Of a stretch of DNA of 64,000 nt, positions 48,263-57,346 are shown piece after piece. Position 1 is the stretch's first letter. Each line of letters opens with the position of its first letter. The notes below the pieces were generated by a model. The model saw only the letters and a list, made by a program, of their open reading frames with translations. It searched no databases and was not told the origin of the DNA. A program made the translations under genes and the position numbers. Origin of the DNA: Amanita rubescens (lineage: Eukaryota > Basidiomycota > Agaricomycetes > Agaricales > Amanitaceae); the NCBI GenBank assembly GCA_015039365.1, contig WION01000028.1, forward strand, positions 124,001 to 188,000, in the 5' to 3' direction.

Positions 48263-48471
48263 AGCGGTGGATGATTATCAAATGGAGAAGTTGTCTGTAT
48301 CACTGCCGCACCAACTCTTTGATCCGTGCGGGAATGGATACCCGGGCCCATTTTGGGCTTTGACAGCCTTACAGGCAACACTTGGGACTTCATTTCTTAT
48401 CCCATCACCTTCGGCCAACGACGGAGCTTTACTGCTACAAACTTTATGTAAGACTACACGGCAACGACGCT

Positions 48472-48989
48472 CTAACTGCCTTCCCTGCACCAACCATCGC
48501 TATTGCTGATGTAGTCAAGAAGTCCAGAAGGTTGCTTCTGGCCGCCTTTGTTGGTAGCGGTATCAGCGTAATGACATGACTTGTACATCGAGCAAGTCAG
48601 CTCATAGCTGCCATTCTGCGAAAAAAACCCGTTAGTATCGCGTTCAACTTGTACCAAAAATAGAGCCAACCTTGCCGTAGACATCGTAGTAAGCTGAGAG
48701 AAATTTAGTATATCGTACATATATTCATATGGAGGAAATCGGCTTACTGTTGACAAAGCCACACTGGTAGTCGCTGATTCCATCGCAAGCCGCGAAACAA
48801 TCTGAATCACGAGTCAACACTGAACAAAAGAGATAGAGCCAGTGCCTTACCCTCGAGGCTTGGGACAAGCACATAAGTGAGATAGTCAGGAGCCTCTGTA
48901 GCTCCGTCGAGGTCGGTGAAAGTGAGAAGGTAATAGGCTGACGCCGAAGTAGTAGCAGTGAGGGCGAGGATGAGAGAAGCGAAGCGCAT
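48472..48989 (-). CDS. Small secreted cysteine-containing (fruit-body protein-like) protein
   Basis: Four exons, 48989-48851, 48801-48748, 48693-48671 and 48615-48472, join to an open 119-residue protein; all introns are 45-55 bp with GT-AG ends. The signal peptide is MRFASLILALTATTSASA. The mature part contains SLEDCFAACDGISDYQCGFVN, TYYDVYGKNGS, LTCSMYKSCHYADTATNKGG and a DSDGWC-type ending (NSDGWCREGS). This cysteine spacing and the SDGWC end are typical of a family of secreted Agaricomycete proteins annotated as fruit-body-specific or PAN/apple-like. The ATG at 48989 begins the signal peptide; an in-frame upstream extension to 49118 does not. Confidence 0.78.
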
Positions 48990-49896
48990 TGCAAATGTAG
49001 ACTGCAGGCGAATGAATCTGAAGACTCGAGTCTGGGGTTGACGTCTTACCCACCAGGTTAAATGACTCGGGGAGTCCTGACCGTTCACCACTCGAATCGG
49101 ACAGCTAGGAACATCCAAATGTCGTTAATTTCCCCGAACATGTGCAGGTTGTGCCGAAGTCTATAAAACCTGTTTGTCGGCCTGAATCCTCCATCCTGAG
49201 TGAATAATCGTTCAAAATCCGCGGGTTACGTACCGGACGTTGGCGTGACGTTAGGTCGCCCTGACCGCTGACCGGACACGATTCGACATCTGTGCAGGAA
49301 AAACAGTCCTCCCAGTCACAATCGTCGACCTACTCGACCCTCGGACCCATGCTTCAGTTTTTCTTTGCGTTGTGTCATTTGATGTTGTCCCAGATCATGA
49401 TAGCGCCGACGAGGAGGAGGAGAGGAAGACATGAACAAATCCCAAACTGGAAGAGATTGAGTTGAGGCAGGGCAAAAGTTCGACCGACGGCGCGACGATG
49501 GACTGGATATTGCTGAGCAGGATGCGACCTGATTGTCTAGCCTAGAGTGGGCGCAATAAAGCCCGGGCCACCGTTCGAGATCCACCACTCGGATGATCGT
49601 CTGGGAAGACGATGGCCGGAAGTTGGGCTTCGACAACATGGACGACAATTGAGGCATCGATGCATCATTCTCCCTCAAGTTCACGTCCGCGTCACCCGTC
49701 GTGCTGAAAGCGAGGATGGCCGGCCGACGAGGCATCAGATCCCCCTGAACCGAATTTACCGAGGTGTTTACATTTGTTAGGGCTGGAAATCTTTTCATGA
49801 ATAAACCTTGCTCGTCAAGGTAACTGGCATTAGGCCACAGGCGTATACATATCAATTAAAGTGATACTAGTAACTGTGAAGGTTGCATGTGTGGTT
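48990..49896. other. Region without a recognised gene
   Basis: It holds the upstream region of the secreted protein gene and a 179-residue minus-strand open frame (49855-49316, GTG- or ATG-poor start) of odd composition with no family signal. Confidence 0.35.
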
Positions 49897-50265
49897 CTAA
49901 TTGCGACTGGGAACCCGTATCCCAAGGTCCAACATGAGATAAAGCCGTTTATTCTCCTCGGGAAGATGTCCTACGATATGCGTTAAGCCCATGTGGTCCA
50001 GGAGCTCGTCGATTTGTTCAGCTGTGGGAAAACTTTAGCATCGTAGGGAAGTGACATTTACTACTGCTTACCATTCGCCGCATATATTTTCCTGGGAGTA
50101 ACGCCGCCCGCCCAATAACCATGGGAGGGCAAGTTGACCGGTTGCGCGGTCTGGCCGTGGGGGTTTAAAATCAACAGTTTGGTCTGGCCCCATATACGAA
50201 TTAAATGACCGATGAATTGCATTTTGATCTCTACACTGTGCATCAGTACAAATACGAATCTCGGA
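49897..50265 (-). pseudogene. Unrecognised two-exon C-terminal module, copy 2
   Basis: Duplicate of 32038-32400. GQTAQPVNLPSHGYWAGGVTP and, after the intron, EQIDELLDHMGLTHIV-type sequence are retained. One extra base near 50175-50185 changes the frame relative to copy 1, upstream of the HGQTAQP block. It follows the truncated polymerase gamma remnant on the same strand. Confidence 0.45.
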
Positions 50266-50477
50266 GATTTAGTAGTACATACACAATGTTCCGCATCTTT
50301 GTTGAGATATGATTATAGGTAAATGAGCGAGATCGATAGTGATAGAGTGACAGAGCGTGCGGGATATGTGGTTGGTTTCACGGATGATGTTACGCGCGAA
50401 GTTTATGAAGGACATGAGGCAGCCGCGAGACTTCGCGACATTATATGTCATGCCGTCGCACCCGCATCTCCCAATCG

Positions 50478-51866
50478 CGTAGCCGGGTGGTGCATGGACC
50501 ATCACTTTCAGTTCTGACCCAACACGTTCGCATTGGAAGCTGTCAACCAAGTCTTTTCAATCGCGCGCCGGTGTGACGGTGCCCATGGAAATGATTTGAG
50601 GGAGGATGATGACCCACTGGTCATCATTATCCTCGAAACCCAATTTGCGCCCACCGCCCTACCAAACGACCATCTGGTTCATGATCCGATCTCTCGAGCT
50701 CATCCAATAACTACACACCGCATTCAATTCGAGGGCCTCTTTCGCCTCTCCGCCCGGACTCGTGAGCACCCCATCCGCCGCATACTTGACGAACGTCTTG
50801 CCGAGGGGAGACCTCACGTTGGCTTTTTCACCGTCTTTATGAGGCAACTTGTGGAAGGCAAAACCGTGATGAAGAACTAGATCGGCTAGAGTCGAATCGG
50901 CAGGGTTGGAGAAAATCAGAGACGAGATCTGGGGAGTCCGAGTCCTCGAGGTCAACTTGATTTGGATTTGGATTTGGATTTGGGTCCAGGTTGGAGTCGG
51001 GCCCGGAAACGGGAGGAGGAAACAGATGGGGCATAAGTTTGCGTCGAGTAATTTGGACGAGTTTACTGAGAACACTCACCTTGACCTGTTCCAATTCGAT
51101 GTTGCAATGGAGTCTCGCGACGTCTACGAGTGAGTTGGCGGAAGTGAGGGATTCCCAAGCTCTATTTCCGTCGTCGTCGTCGTCAATCCATCTCAGACTA
51201 ATAAGGCATCTGAAGAGAATCCTCCATATCCATCCTAGCCCTTGTCAGCTTTAATTCCATCATTTCCGTATCTCCTTGTTCCCTCACCTGCTCTTCTTCC
51301 TCCTTTGCCTGCACGATGAGATCAACCATTGCCTGAACCGTTTTGACCCTCTGCACCTTTTTGGTTTCTCTCTTCTTCTTCCACTTGTTCCACGGTGGTG
51401 AGAGGATATCCCATTCACAGCAACATGGAGAGACATGGTGTCCATCCACCGAGTCCTAGTACCAGCAAGGGAGTATTCACTTTCGATGCGGGCGCGATCG
51501 AAAGAAACGTTGTGGCCCACAACGAGTCAGTCTGTATCTGGACCAAAGGGGATGAAATGGGCAGGCAAGGAGGATTCGCCTAGTAGCAGCCACGGGGATA
51601 TCCAAGCGAACCACGTGTTGGAAGAGGCGGCTATGGCAATGACGGGGTATGGATGACCCTCTTTCGGCATGGTTTCTACGTCAAAAACAAGCATGGATTC
51701 CGGAATGCCGTCGTGGATAGGAAAGGGGACGAGTTCGCTGAAACTGGCGCCGCCGTGCTTGTAGTAGTACATTGTCCAGGCTTTTTGGGATCGGAGGTTC
51801 CATTCGGATGTGTCTGGAGGGGAGGAAGAGAGGCGTTTGCGAGGTCAAGTGTGAGTTTGCGGTAAG
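50478..51866 (-). pseudogene. MIP1: Mitochondrial DNA polymerase gamma (MIP1/POLG) remnant
   Basis: Mitochondrial replicative polymerase. On the minus strand the exonuclease region is recognisable: AWTMYYYKHGG, ESMLVFDVETMPKEGHPYPV (Exo I), [20 protein letters not shown] (Exo II), [20 protein letters not shown] frame change follows near 51403. Then come [36 protein letters not shown], a deletion, KLMPHLFPPPVSGP with a (PN)4 repeat, then PHKDGEKANVRSPLGKTFVKY, AKEALELNAVCSYWMSSRDR, QIISMGTVTRRAIEKTWLTASN and SELKVMVHAPPGYAI. It breaks off just before the Pol A catalytic Asp motif (VDSEE). Two frame changes, one internal deletion and loss of the palm domain make it non-functional. Confidence 0.85.
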
Positions 51867-52613
51867 GAGAAGCCTTCCGGTAGTCTGATTGATGAGTTTT
51901 GCGATGTCGCCCTTGTTGTCTTTAACCGCCTGAAGCGGAGAGTCAGCAAGTGTGTGGTCCACTGAGACTAACAATGTACATTTTTTATTTCGATGATGGC
52001 ATTAGCAGCGGCAACAAGCGGCTTTGCCAGATGTCCACCGAGACATCTCTCGATCTTGTCGAGCAACATTCCGATACCGGTCCAAGCAAGTACATCTTTG
52101 ACCGTCGATTGCGAAGGAGAGTCATGCGCTTGACGATCTGCCGAGGTGCCGGGTGTTGGGGAGAGGGATGTTAAACTACGTGAGGTAGGAGTCAACGTAC
52201 GGCTGGTTTCGCCAAGTCCTTTGAGTTCGAGGCCAAACTCTCAGATGCGAAGATTCAGTGTATTGTAATCTCACCTTGACCCACGGCGGAACCCCACAGA
52301 TCTGGAACGTTTGATGCGGACCGGAGGGGGGTGGTTGGATCTGGGTGGTGGGCTGAGTCGGCGTGAGGTGGGAATTCCTGATGCGAGGTAACATTGCTAC
52401 CTGGAGGGAGGTTAGATAACTAAGTATGACGACAATATACTACTTACCTGAAGCTGTCGGCTCTGTACTTCTGTCGTTTCCTGGAACAAGATCAGCGCCA
52501 GAAACCCGCGTCGAATTTGGCTGGCTAGCAGAGGCGTTGGCTGATTTGAATCGCTTATTCCAACCCTGAAAGGCTTTTAGGAACGACTTCTTCGACGAGG
52601 GTCGGTCGGCCAT
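51681..52613 (-). CDS. NLR/STAND-like N-terminal domain running into the polymerase gamma remnant
   Basis: Exons 52613-52448, 52400-52275, 52239-51980 and 51929-51681 join in phase to an open 266-residue frame beginning MADRPSSKKSFLKAFQGWNK. Residues about 140-200 read VKDVLAWTGIGMLLDKIERC, HLAKPLVAAANAIIEIKN and AVKDNKGDIAKLINQTTGRL. This pattern (WxGLxxLLxKVExxLxG...PVxxxNxLIxI...AVxDNKxxLxxLxxxTxxRL) is the N-terminal helical domain of many Basidiomycete NACHT/STAND proteins. After about 51866 the frame enters polymerase gamma sequence out of frame, so the NACHT ATPase and repeats are missing. It is a truncated receptor fused to foreign sequence: possibly a pseudogene, possibly a short expressed protein. 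Confidence 0.6.
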
Positions 52614-53115
52614 AGCGGACCACAAGATGATCAACAGAGTAATCGTTCACACGACTTCGCTTCCGCAACCATCACCTAGAAGACGGGTGGATCATGCGGG
52701 CTAGTGCGGTGCAATCGAGGGTCCAGCACTTACGAAGGTGCATTCGTGTTCAGCCCATCCACCACCCTCCCATCGCCAGTCTTTCCTCCCCCTCAACCTA
52801 CTCCCAGAACGGTCTCATGGTCATGGAGGACACCTGTAGGTCGAACCGTTGCGCACAAAATCATCTAGAAATGCATACTATCAGGCCCTCGACCTTTCTA
52901 GCTGGGCCCAAACTCTCGCTGTCGGTCTTTAATTTTTGCAAAAAAAATCATCTTACCCCCATTTTCAGGTTTGCGAAATGCAAGAATCTGGCTTTTCGCT
53001 GAATGCTAAGACTGACGCGTTGGACCTGCACAATGAGATCAAACTCTGTGATTTATGCGATCTACGAGTCGATGGCTACCATTGTACTTCGTTAATCATC
53101 GCCCATTCATTGCAG
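52614..53115. other. Region without a recognised gene
   Basis: Short frames only. It lies between the NLR-like gene start (minus) and the VPS10 remnant (plus) and could hold decayed upstream VPS10 sequence. Confidence 0.35.
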
Positions 53116-54081
53116 CCTGTGTAATGAAGATTGAACACCCATTTGACAGCCAGTATGTGAGTTTGTAGCTTCTTCTGTTCTTATCGAGCTCGAATCTGAA
53201 CATGGAGCTGTATGGTAACAGGCGTTTGTGCTCACGGACGGGTCCATCCACTACTGAACAAGCGATAGAGGGCGGACATGGCGTCCGTTTGAGATGCTCG
53301 TACCACCTTCCATGGTGGCAAGACCGCTTCCGTTCCATTCGGACGATAAAAAATACGGTTACATTCTCTATCAGGGCACGTCGTGCGAGAAGGATAGCGG
53401 ATGGGGGGTTGAGCTGCACGGACGTTGTACGTATCGATTGTGCTTAATCATAAGAAGAACTAATGTTCTCGACATAGACACACTACACCAAAGATGCTTT
53501 CAGCGACGAGCCTCAACTCTTGCTAGAAGACACCTCCACCTGTCAATTCGCCCATAGTTCCAAAGACTTTAAACATGAAGCCCACGAAAATCTCATTTAC
53601 TGCGTTGCATTTGAGTCATCCTCCGCCATCCCCGTTATTCGGCCCCCGGATTCCAGCCGCCTTTTCTCCTCCACCGATTTTTTCAATGAAGATAAAAAAG
53701 CCGAAGATCTTGGAGTGGGTAAGAACGCCAAGGGGGTCACGGCGTTCGCCATCGTGTCCAAATTTGCTGTCGTTGCGGTGAGGGACATGTCGCCTTCCAG
53801 TAACGGCGAAATGTTGCTTTACGTCACTGTGGACACCAAGACCCGGGCTAGAGCTCAGTTCCCTCATGCTTCGTCTGCACGGCTCCGCGAGAATGCGTAC
53901 ACGGTTGTGGAGTCGACAACCCACTCGCTTGGTTGACGTTGTCCTACAGGATCAAAGTTTCATCGGCACCTTATTCGTTTCCAACTCAAACGGGACGCTC
54001 TTTGTGCAGAGTCTCAAAGACACGAACAGGAATGAGATGGGATATGTTGATTACGAGAGGGTATACGGTGTGGAAGGCGTC
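53116..54081 (+). pseudogene. VPS10: VPS10 (sortilin-type vacuolar sorting receptor) remnant
   Basis: Vps10 sorts hydrolases from Golgi to vacuole. Exons read VMKIEHPFDSQY, then after an intron (53157-53221) AFVLTDGSIHY, a [43 protein letters not shown] frame change in a G-run near 53400 is followed by an intron and [58 protein letters not shown], a second frame change near 53931, then [20 protein letters not shown] and [18 protein letters not shown]. These are the VPS10 beta-propeller blocks. The copy stops where the LINE's poly(T) begins at 54082, so the LINE insertion truncates it. Confidence 0.87.
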
Positions 54082-55483
54082 TTTTTTTTTTTTTTTAATT
54101 ATAAAGGTGGTTTCATTTGAGCAAGAAGTAAACTAATACAAGTAGGCATTGTGACACAAGTCACATAGTGGGGTAATGCGCGTTTACGCGCATGTTAATG
54201 TGTTTAGTGGTATTTTTCTAGATAGAAAAGAGGGAAACGAAATAGAGGAAAAGAGAATTAAGGTACATCGAGGGGAAGATCAGTAAACGAAAATATAGTA
54301 GGATTTTCTTTGATGATTTTAGTAAGTGATACATCATTTTTTGGATCGTTAGTCCATTCGCGTAAAGAAGGAAAAGAAAAGTGATACCTGCATCGTGTTA
54401 GGATGTGCTCGCGTGATTGGTAAGTCCCAGGTTGGCACGTTGGGCAATCTGTCGATTTGTCCGGGAACATTCGTTGGTTGTGTTCTCCTGTCGGTGCGTG
54501 GTTGGTCATCGCATACGTGATTCTCGTCATCCTCTCTCTATCGTCATCCGCCATTTCAAAGAAGAATCTCTTTCTCTTCGTCGAAGAGCCTAGCATGGGT
54601 AGGAAGCGCTTTCGATTATATTTGACAGCGAGCCATTGCCGTCCTCTGTAGGCTTGGGAGCTGGCTCTGATTCTCCAAAGGTTGTTCATGCGGCGTCTTT
54701 GCTCGTCGGTGAAGTGTTGTTTCAATATTAGGGGTCCCTTCGTGGCTGGGGGTGCACGGGAAGCGAGTGAGTCCGCCTTCTCATTGCCTTCAATGCCTGA
54801 ATGCGATGGGCAGTGCGCGAAATGAAGGGACCGAATGGTGTTGTCCGCAAAGAGGTCCAAGAGTAGGAGATTTATTCTGACGGACTCCATCTGATTAGTG
54901 TGTGCGTCCATGTTCAGGGCACCTTGAATGACGCTTTTGTTGTCAATAATGAACCAAAGGTTGGGTCTGATTCGTTCTTTGTTTGCAGTCGCCCACGCAA
55001 CCGCCATCCCTAAAGCCACTATTTCTGCATCGTAAGAGGAACCTGCCGGGCAATCGGCTGTGTCCGCAATGTCAAATAATCCATGGTCAGACAGGACGAA
55101 GGCAGCTTGTCCTCGTCTTTTGTCTTTCCAGTAACCGCCATCAGTGTAGATGACAGTGGCATCCTCATCGCTCTCCACCTCTCTGAGCCACGTTCGATAC
55201 TCTCTCATCCACCCGCCAAACTCATCGCTGTTTTTCTTTGGAGCGTCCATCTTTGTGCGTTCGATGTTTTTTCCATACACATCTTCAACCCTGTGTCCCG
55301 GTCTGTTGACGGGGTGATAGGTATCGAATTGTTCTTTAATTTGTCCTCTAAAGGCTCTGAGCCTAGTGTTAGGGTTGTCGCTCGGGAGATGACGTGGGCG
55401 TCTCTTGGGCCTTATTCTCCTGGACGAGGGTTTAACTAGGTCCGATGACCAGGCGATTTTAAGCAGGTGATTATTCGGGAGCG
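54082..55483 (-). mobile_element. LINE retrotransposon, 3' portion
   Basis: Minus-strand non-LTR element ending in a 17-base poly(A) tract (poly T at 54082-54098), preceded by about 160 bp of 3' UTR after the stop at 54258. It carries the C-terminal end of the second open frame. The 5' portion continues at 63595-64000 beyond the inserted Copia element and out of the window. The RNase H domain after the reverse transcriptase and the CCHC-like end place it in a Tad/I-like group. Confidence 0.85.
54258..55483 (-). CDS. LINE ORF2, C-terminal part (RNase H and zinc-finger end)
   Basis: Open frame from the Copia junction to the stop at 54258. The RNase H active-site series is visible: VIYTDGGYW (Asp), YDAEIVALGMAVAWA (Glu), LWFIIDNKSVI (Asp), and HCPSHSGIEGNEKADSLASR (His and Asp). 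A C-terminal CPTCQPGTYQSREHILTRC stretch is the C-C-H-C finger found at the end of such LINE proteins. If the Copia element and one TGTGA copy are removed, the frame joins directly to the segment at 63595-63980 through ARIH-TLPNNHLLKIAW, with no stop at the junction. Confidence 0.85.
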
Positions 55484-55488
55484 TGTGA
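55484..55488 (+). repeat. Target-site duplication, left copy (TGTGA)
   Basis: Five bases immediately before the 5' LTR, identical to 63590-63594 after the 3' LTR. Confidence 0.9.
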
Positions 55489-55895
55489 TGTTAAATATAG
55501 AATTATATTTATAGAATGATTAACTACTGATTGACTACAATCAATGTTACTCATATCGCTCGCGTCATCCTTTATGTATGACATAGAGATGACATCATAA
55601 TGACTTCATTATGATATCATGGTGATATCATGATAGACTCATGATCACACCTTATGGTGTGCTTAGCACGCCATATCTTCCCATCTATACTATACGCTTA
55701 CACATATGTAGACACATATTTGTTCTCTCTTAGTATATAAACCTGTCCTGTATCGTAGAATAGGACAATCCATTCTCTTCCTCTTACTATCACTACTACG
55801 CCGAAGGGTAGTGCTAAGATCATATCGCAATAGGTAAGCTATTGCACCTGCTCATGCTGTGGACACGCTCTCGCGTAGACCTGTCTTCTTCGTCA
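55489..55895 (+). repeat. 5' LTR of the Copia element
   Basis: 407 bp, TG...CA ends. It contains several short palindromic ATCATGGTGATATCATGAT-like motifs near 55612-55640. Confidence 0.93.
55734..55741 (+). promoter_or_regulatory. TATA box in the 5' LTR
   Basis: TATATAAA within the LTR, the likely start of the U3/R promoter; the same sequence is at 63428-63435 in the 3' LTR. Confidence 0.6.
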
Positions 55896-56712
55896 GGTTA
55901 TGGGCCCCGCCGTCGATATTGCCAGGACCCACATCGCCGCTCGCTTGCTCGTCATCCGACATGATGTCCCACTGGTATAGTATCGCAGCGAGCCTGATAT
56001 GGTCTTATCATCTTGATATAACTAATCCTTGATATGGCATATGCGCTAATGACATGCGCCCGGACCCTAGGGCTTTAGGGGGATCTCCTAGACACCCAGG
56101 GATAAGGGTACCACCTATGTTTCTCGACGCTGGCATGGCAACGTCGACCCCCACAGAGTTATACTTGCCCTCTGTGATGTGACTGGGGTATTCATGCACG
56201 ATATAACATCATAAGCCCCTAGAGGCTTTATAATACAATATGGCTCGTATATAGAAACTTCTAGTATAAAGGACGTGCTGACACCTCATTGTGGGTGGTA
56301 CACGCAGTCTATTAAGGATGCGCCCTTAGGGACTCCTTTAATCGGAATGATCGTTAGGATCATTCTAAGTTTGGGCTCTATGGTGATCCCATAATCCCAT
56401 TTAGAAGTTTCATATTGATTACCGGTCGTGCTTATATAATGGTCTGGGGGGTTTATGGACCAGACATTATTTCTATTTACAATCGCAACGGGTAAAACCG
56501 TGGTTCGCCCAAGAGCGCTAGAGCCAGCGATTGATTTTGCATGTCATTTACAGCATTCAGGGATAATTCGAGCTTTCAAGACCGAGTGGACCTGTGGACC
56601 TGAGCTTTATCTAAGCTTGGCTTGTAACTAAGTTACTCAGGGTCGGTTGGTTTAACCGAATATGGACTGTACTCGTAATCGAGGAACTCTATATAGTCTG
56701 ACATTCTAGTCT
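55896..56712 (+). other. Copia 5' untranslated leader
   Basis: Between the LTR and the first candidate ATG. A possible primer-binding site starting TGGGCCCCGCCG lies at 55901, five bases after the LTR; I could not match it to a specific tRNA. No open frame is supported here. Confidence 0.4.
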
Positions 56713-57345
56713 ATGGCACCCTGGTAACTTAATAAAGACGAATTAGACTTTTAGCTTTAATTAAGCTTTAAGCTCATTAAATTCTCTTTTAGGAAAGAAA
56801 AACTGGATTCCGAAACTAGTACTCCGTTACCAGTTTACGAAGCCGAAGGAGAATCATTTCCTCCTGCCCGGAGATTACCTCCTTCTTACGACGCTCCAAT
56901 CCCACCGTTTCCCTTAATCTTAGGGGACCGAACTCTTATTGATACACCGGCACCAATTCCATCCTCGTCCTATTCTAGGACGATAGTTCGTGTTGTCAAC
57001 TCTGATACCAGATTTGGTGTCACAACTCGTGGACCTGTCACAGTTCACGATCGAAGAGATCACTTCCTAGCCGCGCGACTAAGAAACGGTCGTACCTTGC
57101 AAGACGAAATAATACATCGTCGTCGTCAAGCAGCTATCGAAGAAGGGGTTCCGCCCACCTTAGATCTTTGGATTCCACCAAGGGGCACTTCAGTAGCCCA
57201 ACACATAGCAAATAGGCGTACACGCCGTAATCTCGAAAGAGATAACCAAGAGGTCGAAAACCTCGAAAATCAAAGAAACTTCCATTTCTTTTGGCTTCTT
57301 TTAACCGCCTATATTATAATCATCACCTCCGCCTTCCTCGTCTAA
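56713..57345 (+). CDS. Copia accessory protein (spliced, PPxY motif, C-terminal membrane segment)
   Basis: The frame upstream of Gag-Pol is open from about 56761 to the TAA at 57345 but has no usable ATG. A TTTTAG acceptor at 56787-56792 and a GTAACT donor at 56724 define a 69-bp intron. Removing it joins ATGGCACCCTG to G, giving a 187-residue protein beginning MAPWKEKLDSETSTPLPVYE. It contains RRLPPSYDAPIPPFPL (PPxY at residues 33-36), a central basic region with HHRRRQ/ANRRTRRN-like clusters, and a C-terminal hydrophobic run FHFFWLLLTAYIIIITSAFLV (about 165-187), typical of a tail anchor. It resembles no standard Copia protein. A late-domain or membrane-associated role is inferred from the motifs. 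Confidence 0.6.
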
Positions 57346-57346
57346 A

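Noticed and set aside
50950..51000. GGATTT repeats at 50959-50985 as telomere-like sequence
   Set aside because: They encode the (PN)n stretch of the polymerase gamma remnant on the minus strand and do not match fungal telomere repeats (TTAGGG).
57097..57345. An 82-residue stand-alone protein starting at 57097 in the Copia leader
   Set aside because: Its first codon is TTG, and the same frame is open for more than 300 bases upstream to a splice acceptor, so it is the tail of the longer spliced protein.
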